A DNA stretch of 64,000 nt, from assembly GCA_012861695.1 (NCBI GenBank), contig JAAOOA010000060.1:18841625-18905624 (forward strand). The letters are read 5' to 3'. Source of the stretch: Trematomus loennbergii (lineage: Eukaryota; Chordata; Actinopteri; Perciformes; Nototheniidae). The notes below the pieces were generated by a model. That model ran no database searches. It was not told where the DNA came from and was given only the letters and a program-made list of their open reading frames with translations. Positions 17,821-30,400 of the stretch are shown here, one piece after another. The position numbers and the translations under genes were made by a program. Each line of letters begins with the position of its first letter. Within the stretch, counting starts at the first letter, position 1.

Positions 17821-18064
17821 CATTTCATGAGACACTAATTTTACTTTTTACCTTTTAAATGAATTGTATTTTGTCACTTTTAACTAAAAAGGTTGATACA
17901 TGGTTGTTTTTCTTGTCATTGTAATGACCACTACTTACTCAACCACTCAGTGCTTCGACTTTGTTTCCACATGAACTGATATTGCTGTGTGTGTACATGA
18001 AAAATAAGGAGATAGGTCTTGCCTGTGTTTCTCTATGTTGTGTGAATAATGACTGTGAAATTAC

Positions 18065-18070
18065 AATAAA
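18065..18070 (+). promoter_or_regulatory. Candidate polyadenylation signal of tmem134 (upstream copy)
   Basis: AATAAA lies 245 bases after the tmem134 stop codon and is followed by a T/G-rich stretch near 18082-18100. The same signal is repeated in the duplicated copy near 22069. Confidence 0.6.
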
Positions 18071-18787
18071 ACTTTTGTATATTTTAAGATGTGTTTTTTT
18101 TGCAAGTGAGCTAGAGAAGGGGGGGGGGGTCAAACCTGCAGCTCTGCCTGCTCAGGGAGTTAAATCTCTTGTAAGATATCAGTGTCTATGTAACTGCTAG
18201 CTCCTGCTATTTTTGAATGTCTTGTGTCTGCATGTCGGTTTACTTTGTCTTTGGTTCTGGGGTCTTTATCTTTACACACTAGAATTCTAGACCTGTCTAA
18301 TCTTAAAGTTAAAGGAACTTCACGGAGCGTAATAAAATTGCTTTATGAAGTGATGGAATGCATAGGACCATGATAGAAATAAGTATTGGACTGTACATTA
18401 ATATCCCTGACAATGTTAAATGTTGTAAAAAGATACATTTTTTGACAGTGTTATCATTCCATACTGATTTTATTTCAATGTTATTAAATACAATACTATG
18501 ATATTTTCGTGGCCTACTTTTGTTGTGACATTTTTATGACATAGTGTAGCATAACATGAGAATACTCAGTCAAAATGTTAATGTTACATTCAATCACTGG
18601 TCGTTAAGTAGCCTACACATGCATCAATTAAAACACACGAAACGTGAACCTTTTTTATTATGTGTCGGAGAAAGCAGTCAGTGCAGCCCCCGGCCTAGAG
18701 GGCGCTATAACGAAAGGAATGGCTTCGGCAAACATCGTCATATTTTTGTTCTTTTTCGTGCATTGTCCATTTCTCTTTACCCCTCAG

Positions 18788-20075
18788 CACACATCACTGT
18801 ACCCACTCGTGTCCCAGTCCCTGAGAAATATCAGTGTGGTAAGGACCCCCTGGAAGGCCAGAGGCATTGCTGCGGCATTGCCCAGATTCACTCCCACCAC
18901 TCTCTGGGGCATAACGACCTGGATAATCTTCAGGCCAATCCGCAGCCTCTTCTCTTCACCATCGATCTGCTGGAGGTGAGCAGGCAGGGCAGAGCACAGA
19001 TTTTAAAATCATTGGTTGCTTTTTAAAGGATTCAGTGTTGTTTGAGGTTATTTTTCTATTGTAGCACCAACACACAGCCTGGGTTGTGGTACCCAGCAAC
19101 TACCATCACCCTTTTTATATCTCACTTGACATAATATCTACGTAACTTTCTTTAAAGTTTTTTTTTTTCATCAAACAAAAGACGCAAGAAATGTTCTTTT
19201 TAAATATGAAATCAAAATGTTTTGATTATTGCATACATTAAGTATTGGAAACACGTGGATATAATGTAGTCTAATATGACTCTAACACAAATTGTTGTTA
19301 ATAGTTAAGCAAAAACTGAAATGTGTAAGGCTTCCACTAACAGGGGATTCAGCCACTGATCTTCAATCTCTTTGTCTGCTAAGGTTCTGGCTCCAGGATC
19401 GTTCCAGCTTGATGTGTGGGCTATGACAGACGAAGAGAAATTTGAGCTCGTGCCTCAGATCCATGAGGAGGGCAACACGCTTTTCAAGCAGGGCAAAATT
19501 ACAGAAGCTACAGAGAAGTACTACAATGGCATTGCCTGCCTAAAAAATCTACAGATGAAGGTAAGGGCACAGTTCAATACAAAAGAAAATACATCTGATC
19601 CAGTTTTTAGTATTTCATTTCATTTCAACAAACTCTTGCAACAAAATGCATTCTCTTATTCTTCTGTGACTTTTTTCTCCCCTTCAAGGAACATCCTGGA
19701 GACGAGGTATGGGTAAAGTTGGACCATATGATCACACCACTGCTCCTCAACTTCTGCCAGTGCAAGCTGCTCCAGGGCCAGTACTACGAAGTCATCGAAC
19801 ACTGCTCAGCACTCGTCTTCAAATATGAGGGTAAGGGTTGTTGGTGTTAAATAAGAAACAGCCCCTTCCAGCAAATCACAACAACAAAGGCATAGTGTAG
19901 TATGTCATCAAAATGTCATTGTATACAATGTAAAAAAAAAAAAAGAATTAATCCTTGTCTATGTATGCAAGTATGTTTATTTGATTTGTCTGCTTGTATT
20001 ATTTATGTCCCATTCATAACAGACAATTTGAAGGCCTACTATAAGCGTGCTAAGGCCCACGCTGCTGTGTGGAAT
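18788..20075 (+). pseudogene. aip: Truncated aip copy (exons 3-5 and part of 6; exons 1-2 missing)
   Basis: Exon equivalents are 18788-18975, 19384-19560, 19689-19830 and 20023-20075. They match the complete aip downstream almost base for base. The sequence jumps from aip 5' untranslated sequence (up to about 18741) straight into intron 2, so exons 1 and 2 and the start codon are absent. Exon 3 is 188 nt instead of 189, one base missing near 18838, which breaks the I-S-x-G-K-D-P reading frame. Exon 6 stops after 53 bases and runs into tmem134 intron sequence. As assembled it cannot encode AIP. It may be a true partial duplicate or a retained alternative haplotype placed in tandem. Confidence 0.88.
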
Positions 20076-20385
20076 TAAAAAATATCTCCATTTAATTGAA
20101 CTAACGCAAACATTACAAGAAAGACATTCCTTTGTGTCTGTGTACCTGCATGGTAAATGCTGGACTGTATGTTTTGGTTGGAGTCTATGAATGTGTATTC
20201 TGGCAGCCAACAAACAAAGCTTGGCAGCTCAGTGTGTCATCCTGTCTGTATACTTTTCCTGTAACACCATCACACACACTCTGCTGGATCGATGGTGAAG
20301 AAGCAGCAGTCATTCAAGGCCAAAGTCCCTTTGATGATAAAAAAGCAGTGTTTCTCAATCCAGTACAAATCTGTCCTGCTCGACT

Positions 20386-21279
20386 TTAAAGGTCCCATGT
20401 CATGCTTTTCCGGTTATAAGCCGTCCCCTTGTGTGTTATGAAGGTTTTTATGCATGTAAACGGTTTGCAAAGTCACAAACCCTCAAAGTACACCCTGTAG
20501 CGAGTAAAACTCTAACACAGAAAAGACCTGTCTATGCTGCCCAGAAAGCCTCGTTGGAGATTTCTCTTTTTCTTCCTGGGTACAGTGACGTGACCATACC
20601 CAATTGGACCAATCCGTGGAGCTCCTCACACACACAGACTCTGTCAGCGGCAAAACTTTGACGCGCTGGGAGGTGCTGCTAGTGGAGCCTCGCAACGGCG
20701 AGACTGTGGCGTGACTGTAGGTGCGCCGCATTTGGGGGTGCGGCGGGGGGGGGGGTGCGGGTGCTAGTGGAGCCTCGCAGATGGGGGCTGCAGCCCCCTT
20801 AGCACCCCCCCTTCCCGTGTCCATTCGCGATGTCTCGCTGTCTCGCAGATCCCACGCAGGAAACCACACCAGTAAGCCAGTTCACACTGTCCGCTCCTCG
20901 CAGCAGCGAGCCTCGCAAAGTCCCGCCAACACGGCACCCAGACCCCACGCAGCATTCTCATCTGATTGTCATTACTGGTGTCATTTTCTGGTTGCTAACG
21001 CCATTGTAACACATAATCACTGATGTTCCGCTGTAACGGTGGTGGACTCATCAGAACAGAGTGGGCGAGCTGACCAATCAGAGCACAGTGGGCTCACAGG
21101 GGGGGGGGGCAGGAGCTCCAACAAGCCGTTTAGGACAGAGAGTGAATACACATACTATACAGAGATGCTGTATGAGAAACCAATGTGAGTTTGGAAAATT
21201 GCACAATATAAATCAATTCTAGTATACCTCAACAATGGAATTATGATCAGTAGAAATGGCCATGACATGGGACCTTTAA
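20386..21279. mobile_element. TTAA-flanked MITE, copy 2 (inside the tandem duplicate)
   Basis: Same terminal inverted repeats and TTAA flanks as the element at 16374-17274. Differences between the two are small indels in G-runs and a few substitutions, consistent with duplication together with its host segment. Confidence 0.8.
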
Positions 21280-21575
21280 CAACTGGTGTGAAGGAATACA
21301 ATTGACTGTAAACCGTAGCTGCATGCTACAGTAAATTATAGTACTTGTCAATTGTCAGCAAATTCTAAGACAGCAAAGTTGTAGTTTCAAACAAAGTCAG
21401 AAACACAATATTGTCCCAACTTTTATGCTTCTTTCTGGTATCAATCTTTTCATCTGTATTCTTGCAATAAAAAAATAATATGTTTTCCTAAAATGTTAAA
21501 CTCTTCCTTTAATGTGTGGTTGCATTGAATATTGTGTGTGACTGCGTCTTGATTCTAAAATGACTGTCTTCACAG

Positions 21576-21824
21576 GGGTTTCAAGTGCTATTTTCTTTGT
21601 ACCTGGATTTCTTCTCTTCATCCCTGGCGGTAAATTGATCCTTTGTTTCCAGCCTTTTGTTTCACTTTACATTCGCCCGTACCAGTTAATGTGTGCTTTG
21701 TTTGGAAGATATAATTAGTGTATTCTCTGTATTTCCTGCAGTGTACCATGTGATATACATCAGCTGTGCTGTCCGTGGAAGAAGAGGCTTCAAATTGTTC
21801 TACCTACCTTATTTTGAAAAATAA
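21576..21824 (+). pseudogene. tmem134: Duplicated tmem134 exons 6-7 without exons 1-5
   Basis: Exon equivalents 21576-21629 and 21742-21824 encode the same second membrane segment and the C-terminus ending FYLPYFEK as the main gene. No upstream tmem134 exons belong to this copy, so it cannot make a full protein on its own. It could serve as an alternative 3' end for a very long transcript, but both sets encode the same peptide. Confidence 0.85.
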
Positions 21825-22779
21825 CATTTCATGAGACACTAATTTTACTTTTTACCTTTTAAATGAATTGTATTTTGTCACTTTTAACTAAAAAGGTTGA
21901 TACATGGTTGTTTTTCTTGTCATTGTAATGACCACTACTTACTCAACCACTCAGTGCTTCGACTTTGTTTCCACATGAACTGATATTGCTGTGTGTGTAC
22001 ATGAAAAATAAGGAGATAGGTCTTGCCTGTGTTTCTCTATGTTGTGTGAATAATGACTGTGAAATTACAATAAAACTTTTGTATATTTTAAGATGTGTTT
22101 TTTTTTTGTTTTTTTGCAAGTGAGCTAGAGAAGGGGGGGGGGGTCAAACCTGCAGCTCTGCCTGCTCAGGGAGTTAAATCTCTTGTAAGATATCAGTGTC
22201 TATGTAACTGCTAGCTCCTGCTATTTTTGAATGTCTTGTGTCTGCATGTCGGTTTACTTTGTCTTTGGTTCTGGGTCTTTATCTTTACACACTAGAATTC
22301 TAGACCTGTCTAATCTTAAAGTTAAAGGAACTTCACGGAGCGTAATAAAATTGCTTTATGAAGTGATGGAATGCATAGGACCATGATAGAAATAAGTATT
22401 GGACTGTACATTAATATCCCTGACAATGTTAAATGTTGTAAAAAGATACATTTTTTGACAGTGTTATCATTCCATACTGATTTTATTTCAATGTTATTAA
22501 ATACAATACTATGATATTTTCGTGGCCTACTTTTGTTGTGACATTTTTATGACATAGTGTAGCATAACATGAGAATACTCAGTCAAAATGTTAATGTTAC
22601 ATTCAATCACTGGTCGTTAAGTAGCCTACACATGCATCAATTAAAACACACGAAACGTGAACCTTTTTTATTATGTGTCGGAGAAAGCAGTCAGTGCAGC
22701 CCCCGGCCTAGAGGGCGCTATAACGAAAGGAATGCTTCGGCAAACATCGTCATCTGTCGTAAACTCGACTCGGTCAAGG

Positions 22780-25297
22780 ATGGAGGAAGAGGCACGTAAG
22801 CTTCTCGAGGAAGGAATTGTAAAGAAATTGATCAGTCCTGGCAAAGGAGAGCTATCGACCTTTCCCAATGGAACCAAGGTAAAACTGTAGCATGTCCGCA
22901 GACGGACCAGTAGGGTCTTGTCCTCTGAAATGGTTAAGAAAAGCGACGAAGCACGTTAGCTAATGCTATCACTGGGAAGCTAACACTTTAGACACTGTCA
23001 GTTAGATTAATGTTTCACCAAACACATAACGCGTGTATACAGCCACTGCTGACAAAGTTGTGGGCATTGCTGCCTTAGTTTTTGGCTATACAGTGTAACA
23101 TTTCGCTTGCTCTTTTAAAGCCGAGAAACCTTACATTTCTTCCCTTATTTTTTCATCTGATGGAAAGATAGGGGAGGGACAGGATGGTATGTGTTTATGA
23201 AGGCTGATTGGTCTAAATCTCACGTCAATCAAACTGCTATTGTTGTGATTGGCCAGAATAAGATAGAGCGGATACGCTCTCCGGGCCTGTCAGAGAAGTA
23301 CAGATTGCTCCTTTGTTTCTAGTAAACAAGCTGCATCGATCCAGTTTACTTAAAGGGTGATGTCTAAACTATTATTTAAACCGGATAGTTCTGTTGAGCA
23401 GGGTTTAATGTGTCTGTGTTCTTCGTATCTGTGTTCACCAGGTGGTCTTCCACTACCGCACCAGCCTGTGTGATGGCACAGTGCTGGATGACTCCCGGAC
23501 CATGGGGGCCGCAGCAAACCCATGGAGCTCATTTTAGGCAAGAAGTTTAAACTAGCTGCGTGGGAGAGAGTGGTCATCACCATGAGGCAAGGCGAAGTTG
23601 CAGAATTTAACTGCGAAAATAAGGTAAGTGAGCTAGTCATTTGCTTGTTATGGGGTGACAATATTTTTGTTCTTTTTCGTGCATTGTCCATTTCTCTTTA
23701 CCCCTCAGCACACATCACTGTACCCACTCGTGTCCCAGTCCCTGAGAAATATCAGTGCTGGTAAGGACCCCCTGGAAGGCCAGAGGCATTGCTGCGGCAT
23801 TGCCCAGATTCACTCCCACCACTCTCTGGGGCATAACGACCTGGATAATCTTCAGGCCAATCCGCAGCCTCTTCTCTTCACCATCGATCTGCTGGAGGTG
23901 AGCAGGCAGGGCAGAGCACAGATTTTAAAATCATTGGTTGCTTTTTAAAGGATTCAGTGTTGTTTGAGGGTTATTTTTCTATTGTAGCACCAACACACAG
24001 CCTGGGTTGTGGTACCCAGCAACTACCATCACCCTTTTTATATCTCACTTTGACATAATATCTACGTAACTTTCTTTAAAGTTTTTTTTTTTTCATCAAA
24101 CAAAAGATGCAAGAAATGTTCTTTTTAAATATGAAATCAAAAATGTTTTTTATTATTGCATACATTTAAGTATTGGAAACACGTGGATATAATGTAGTCT
24201 AATATGACTCTAACACAAATTGTTGTTAATAGTTAAGCAAAAACTGAAATGTGTAAGGCTTCCACTAACAGGGGATTCAGCCACTGATCTTCAATCTCTT
24301 TTTCTGCTAAGGTTCTGGCTCCAGGATCGTTCCAGCTTGATGTGTGGGCTATGACAGACGAAGAGAAATTTGAGCTCGTGCCTCAGATCCATGAGGAGGG
24401 CAACACGCTTTTCAAGCAGGGCAAAATTACAGAAGCTACAGAGAAGTACTACAATGGCATTGCCTGCCTAAAAAATCTACAGATGAAGGTAAGGGCACAG
24501 TTCAATACAAAAGAAATACATCTGATCCAATTTTTAGTATTTCATTTCATTTCAACAAACTCTTGCAACAAAATGCATTCTCTTATTCTTCTGTGACTTT
24601 TTTCTCCCCTTCAAGGAACATCCTGGAGACGAGGTATGGGTAAAGTTGGACCATATGATCACACCACTGCTCCTCAACTTCTGCCAGTGCAAGCTGCTCC
24701 AGGGCCAGTACTACGAAGTCATCGAACACTGCTCAGCACTCGTCTTCAAATATGAGGGTAAGGGTTGTTGGTGTTAAATAAGAAACAGCCCCTTCCAGCA
24801 AAATCACAACAACAAAGGCATAGTGTAGTATGTCATCAACATGTCATTGTATACAATGTAAAAAAAAAAAAAGAATTAATCCTTGTCTATGTATGCAAGT
24901 ATGTTTATTTGATTTGTCTGCTTGTATTATTTATGTCCCATTCATAACAGACAATTTGAAGGCCTACTATAAGCGTGCTAAGGCCCACGCTGCTGTGTGG
25001 AATGAGGTGGAGGCCAGGGTGGACTTTAATAAGGTTTTGGAGCTGGACCCCTCTCTGGGACCGTCTGTTGCCAAGGAGCTGAAGGCCATGGAGGACAGGA
25101 TCCGCAACAAAGAGAAGGAGGAAAAGGGTCGCTACAAGGGCCTGTTCAACTACACCGAACCACCAGCCACTGCTACTACAGTAAGTCTTTTTTTAAAGCT
25201 ACCATCTTCTGGTTCTCAGATATTACATTTAAGATGTTTGTTATGACATCATATAGTAGAAATGTAATTCTTTGCTTTTCCCTCCTCGTAGGGTTGA
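22780..25297 (+). CDS. aip: Aryl hydrocarbon receptor-interacting protein (XAP2/ARA9)
   Basis: Seven coding exons: 22780-22878, 23442-23623, 23709-23897, 24312-24488, 24616-24757, 24951-25180 and a two-codon exon 25292-25297 (GGT TGA). The start ATG has an A at -3 and opens [18 protein letters not shown]. Landmarks are HYRTS and LDDSRT (exon 2), [14 protein letters not shown] and [15 protein letters not shown] (exon 3), [20 protein letters not shown] and ACLKNLQMK (exon 4), NFCQCKLL (exon 5) and [15 protein letters not shown] (exon 6). Residues about 1-170 form the FKBP-like domain, the rest the three-TPR domain that binds the HSP90 MEEVD tail; the product is a cytosolic co-chaperone of AhR. 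Expected length is 341 residues against 330 in human. Exon 2 is 182 nt instead of 183: after ATG at 23502-23504 only four G remain where the M-G-G-R-S-K-P frame needs five, so the literal sequence stops at TAG 23535. All other phases fit, so a consensus error is more likely than a dead gene. Confidence 0.93.
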
Positions 25298-26422
25298 ATC
25301 TCGCAATGGGATGGAACAAGAGGATTCCTGTGAATTTCAAGATGGAGAAGAAACAGTAGACACTGCTGGTGTTTTACTTTTTATCCACGCACCCAAGCCA
25401 AACACTCTTCCCTCTGCCCCTATGGCACACTCGAAATGTTCTCACACACTGTCGAGTCACACCCAGTCACGTAGATATACCAAGGTGCGATTTGCATTCC
25501 TGCCTTACTTCTTTCAAAACTCCCTCTCTCTGAAAAAAAAGAAGTAAAATTCAGTCTTTGATGAGGACATGGTGACATTACCAACTTGACTTTTATTCCA
25601 TAGAAACCTGATATATGGTATGTACTGGCCAACAGCATTGTCATTTCAGAGCATATGGTTTTCCTCTGTTAAAGCAACAGAAATGTTAACACTCTTGGTT
25701 TCCACTTGCTCACAGTAATGGGCTACTACCTACAGAATGTTACCCTTGGCAACATTTTACAGGATTTGCTGCAGAGATTTTTGTTTTTTTCATTTAATGA
25801 TTCATTTATCAGCTGTTTGTGGAAAGTCATTATATTGCAATTTATATAGAAAAACACAGACTTTTCACAGTATTAGAAACAAGTAGTTAAATTGTATTTT
25901 GTTGTCTTGTTTTCTCTGAAATATGTGCAGAGCTGTTGGATTTTTCTAATATAACCATAGTCCAACCAGGAGAGATTTCGATGGAATTCCAGATAGAAAT
26001 GTTCTCCCCTCCAAAGAAACAAGGAATCTTTTTTTTTTCTTGCACAAGGGACATCATGTACCCGTCATGCACTCTGCTGCTTTGCCCCGCCACACCTGCT
26101 CTTCCATCTTGGTCACAGCGGAAGCACAGGAATAAGCAGGAGGCCATTATCTCCTGGTGTATGGAACTGGGAAACCCAGCGTTCTGTGACAATCATTATA
26201 AACACACAAGGACTTGTTATCTTTGCTTTCGCTTATGTACTTATTTCCTTTATGTAAGAAATATACCATTGTATTGTTTTTTTGTCAATATCGACTCTCC
26301 CCTCAGCTGCTCCTTTACTTGCTTTAATAGAGCCACTCATTACTCTTCATGTGAAGCACTAATGGCGTCTGAAATCTGAAGTGAGATTTTAGTGAGATGG
26401 TTATTATGTAACAAAAAATAAA
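25298..26422 (+). other. Probable aip 3' untranslated region with AATAAA at 26417
   Basis: The 1.1 kb after the aip stop contains no further exon. The AATAAA at 26417-26422, followed by TG-rich sequence, is a good candidate polyadenylation signal. The interval contains short frames only. Confidence 0.5.
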
Positions 26423-27431
26423 TGTGAGTTTATCTATGGCTCTGCATTTTCTTTTATATTTTGTGCCACATGATTTGGAAAATAGTGCTTGTTTAGTATC
26501 CTCTTAGTGTTCAAGCATTTTCTGCAGTTAAAGATGTTCAAAATATTTAGAGAAATTGTTAAAAACATTAGCACAAGTTGAATTTAAAAGTTTTCGGAGC
26601 TCTCTCACATTGTTGCTTTCATTAATGGAGTCTATTCATTGCTCAATGCCCTGAAGGACTTCACTCAATTATTTGAAGATGTCTTGCTGTCTGCACAATA
26701 CATCAGTGTAACCAAAACAAAAAACTACCCACTCATTCTTATTAATTATGGTTCACAAATTAAAAAGAAACTGAAGGTGTTTTTTTCAGTTATTTAATTA
26801 AGATATACATACAGAACTGCAAAAATCTGGTTTACAAAATTTCCATACTAACAAATTGACTTGAGATGTACAGCGTTCTTGGGATTGAAAAACATCTAAT
26901 GTGTGTTTACACTACAAAAAAACAATGCAATGTGGATGGAAATGGGGTATATTCAGGATGCTCAGATTAACAAAACATATTCAGTGGTTGCAGAGTGACG
27001 GTCAGCATAGAAACTTGAGACGGGGTGCAGCTGGAACTTTGATTCCACCATTAAAACTAACCCATCTGTCTTGGTCAATAGCCATTATTGAATAAATAAA
27101 ACTTTAAAACATTCCAATCGATCTTACTAAGGTTTTTACCAAGGGCTCAACTTAGTAATGTGTTTAAATTCCCCACAATTCTATTTAAAATAGATACAAA
27201 CCTGCATTTTGCATACACCCTACAGTTCACAGAACGTTTGTGATAAACATAAATGGTATTGTGGAATGCAGGGAACAGTGGAGACAAGAAGGACATAATG
27301 CAACTATAAAAAGCCGCAGAGGAAAGAGCAAAAAAGCAGAGGATGGAAACAAGTTGTAAAACAGACGTTGGGGATCTTGAGGACAGGCTTCTACGGGAAA
27401 GAGTGAGGAGTGAAGGGAGCTTTCAAAAAGG
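26423..27431. other. Convergent interval between aip and cdk2ap2; likely cdk2ap2 3' UTR
   Basis: aip and cdk2ap2 converge here. No gene or transposon end is recognised. The part next to 27431 should be the minus-strand 3' untranslated region of cdk2ap2, but I found no clear minus-strand AATAAA close to the stop codon. Confidence 0.4.
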
Positions 27432-30400
27432 TTATGTGCGGGCGCTTCTCTCCGTCTCTGCAAGACACTCCCTGACCAGAGCTCGGGCGTGGATAATACC
27501 TGGAGACAGACACGAGGAGCAAGGAAGCATCGAATTAATAGTTTGACTTCAAAGGAATTTATTAAGTAATTGGTAACAGTTTCTCTCTGCGTACCTCAAC
27601 TAATAATAAACCCCTGCATCCATGACAGTCTAAGATAACAAAAGCACTGCATTAAAAAAAGAAAACTGCAGGTCAAGCTAAAGGCACAATTGGGTTCAGC
27701 CGTCTGTCCGCCTGTTAAATTAACACCACAGCCACCGCAGTTGCTGTCTAATATGTGCTTCTTTTTAAATCACACCAGACAATTACTTCTATATATTTTC
27801 ATTACTATCCATAAGAATTTAAAAACAAGACCACACCTTGTGGTTTGAACTGACTCTCAGTCAGGGACTTAAATGTTCACACAGAAAATAGACTTTTAAC
27901 CTTTGTGGACAATTGCTAAACATCTTGATTGTTTCTCACACATACCCAACTGCTGTAATTGTATTAGTGTTATTAAATGCAAAATCAACCAATGTCCCCC
28001 TTATCTAATTTAGTGTATTTGTCTTTGCTTCCGAGTTTATTTAAACACAATATGTTGGGAAAAAAATAAAAGTAGTGAATTGTTAATACTCCCCCTTTGC
28101 CCAAAATGTTGGAAAATACGGAAATTAACACAAGGCATTGTTTTTGTTTTATATTAAATGTTTAATCATGTTTATGGGCTATTCATAATTACATTTATGT
28201 GGATTGTTTGCTAAAAGTCAATTACAGATAGATAATTAGTTTTCCTCTAGAGTGATGTTAACGAGTTTTTCAATTCCCCATTAGACCTCTAACATAAGCA
28301 AATAAATAAGCAAATACATTTACATATTCACATTTAAATACCAAAATATAAAACTATTTTAGAAAAACAATCCGACCCTACGCAGAGCGAGTCCTGTGTC
28401 AGACCCGTCTTCACCACTGAGTGAAAGAGAACATTAGTTTTATTCCCACCAGTAGATGACCCAGGGTCACCACTCTTCCTTGGAGTCCCTTATTTCCATA
28501 ATAAAAAGAACAAGTCCAGCAGGGAACCACTCTCCCCCCCTTCGGCAATCTTATGAACTATTCATGACACGCACACCACCACAAATCACGACTTGTAGCG
28601 AGAACAGGTACTGTATGTGTTTATAAAGTAAAATATACCTCTCTTTAGCCTCTCCATAGCACTCTTGCTCCCAGCGTAGGTAGGCCTGATCTCACGGCTC
28701 ATCTCCTCGATGACGGACAGAAGCTCACTGTATGTGGACCCTTGAGACACTTTGACAGGCTGCTTGTTCATTTTCACAAACATGGGACAAAGAAATATCT
28801 ATCAACACGGGTCTCAGCTGAAAATGCACATCACAATGAAAGAACAAAGTTCAAAGAAAGACGTGCTACTCTCCCTCATATGATATAGTGTGATGATAAA
28901 GAGAGCGACGGTACATAGTAACAGATAGACCACACACTGCTTTTATACTAAGTCTCTCTACGTCCCCTAAGCTATACAAGCCTCTCTACATCTCCATGGT
29001 TTCATGTAATCATATAAATATGTGAACATTTGTTTTTTTGTAATACTATGCACTTTGATCTTGCAACAAATCAGCCACCTCTATTGCGGCTTTCACACCA
29101 GCGCTTTTCCCTTTCTAGCTCCTAGCGAGAGCTTTTCTGGTTCAGCTCCGGTTTCCCTTTTCAGCTCCCGCTCTGTTCACACTGCCCAGAGCTGCCGAGA
29201 GATTTTCTCCCACAACAACAACGGGCCGGGGACTGCGTCGGGTCGACGATCGTGTTGCTTTTAATCATACGAAGCCAGATTAAATTAAATAACGACTTCT
29301 CCAACCTTATACTTTTCTCCAGAGTGCCGTGGTTCATTGTTTATTAATGTGTTTCAGCGGCATTTACCGACCGCTGCAGTGCTGGCTGCTCTTCAACGGG
29401 AGTTTATTCTCCCGTTAGCTCCGGGTTAGCTCACACGGCTCTAAAGTATTCACTGTCTGACTGTCACACAAGCAGCTGATACATATCCCCAGTTCCCCTT
29501 AAGTGAATGTGTGTCAGTCTGAATTGACGCTGTTTGGCATCACAACGCTGTTATGAAAGTTTCTCTGGTATAACATGGGTGATGTTAGCATAGCAACCGA
29601 AGCTAAACTGACTACTTGCTAAGCCGTTTTCTCCAGGCACATTTTACCGGCGTATTTTTCATTATGATTCTACTTGTGATAGTCGGACATGACAACCTGT
29701 ACAGCCCATGTATTAATTCCATCCGATAGCTGCTATAATAACAAACAAAACGTCTGCCTGCTCTCCACAATGATCAATAACAGCGAACGGATGGTCAAAG
29801 TAAGGTTTCCTGCACGCCTCGACGTAAGCGACGCCGCGTCATAGCTCCAAAGCTCTTGCCTCTGGACCGACAACTTTTTGGAGCTGGAAGTGAACCGCAT
29901 TCCGGAGCTATGACGCGCCGCCGCTGCGGTGTGAACTGGAAAAACCGGCGCTTTTCAGGCTCTAGCTCCCAGCAGGAGCTGGAAAAGCGCCGGTGTGAAA
30001 GGGGCATATCTCAACACTTCTACTGTATCTAATTAACATGCCTTGTGCTGCCTCAGAGTAATAACCTTCCAAAGCTGTCTCAAAGAGTTTTTACTTTACA
30101 CCAGGAATAAAGGGAGAAAGAAAAGCTTTTAGAAGGTGGATTAGCAAAAGCTGACTCTCTCTCTTTCACTGAAGCTGCAAATAGAGGAAACGTCTCTTAT
30201 AAAGTCAAGTTCATTTCCAATAGAAAGAAATGTTCAAAATGATTAATCAGCTTTTGTATAATAGCTGGGGGTGTATTCTGCTCATCATTCTGTTCCTCAC
30301 AAATAAAACACTAGGTATGCAAGTTCCTGAGAGAGGTTTGCTAGACAGCTTTTTCTGTCAAGGCCATGCTATCAATTTGTGTGGTACAACCAATGGCAAC

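Larger units (their letters stand above)
16064..20075 (+). repeat. Tandem duplication, upstream copy (tmem134 exons 6-7 plus aip fragment)
   Basis: From tmem134 intron 5 to the middle of aip exon 6 this sequence is repeated at 20076-25003 with very high identity. Differences seen are mainly one-base run-length changes, such as CCCC against CCC at about 16525/20540, T5 against T4 at about 17650/21655 and GGGG against GGG at about 18258/22273, plus a few substitutions (c/t at 16813/20818, g/a at 16925/20931). This copy lacks about 910 bases found in the other (aip exons 1-2 and flanks); its junction is near 18741. The right breakpoint joins aip exon 6 to tmem134 intron 5 at 20075-20080, with a short AAT overlap. 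Confidence 0.93.
20076..25003 (+). repeat. Tandem duplication, downstream copy (tmem134 exons 6-7 plus aip)
   Basis: Second copy of the block described at 16064-20075. It contains the full aip 5' part, including exons 1 and 2, that the first copy lacks. At its right edge the aip coding sequence continues without a break into the rest of exon 6. Confidence 0.93.
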
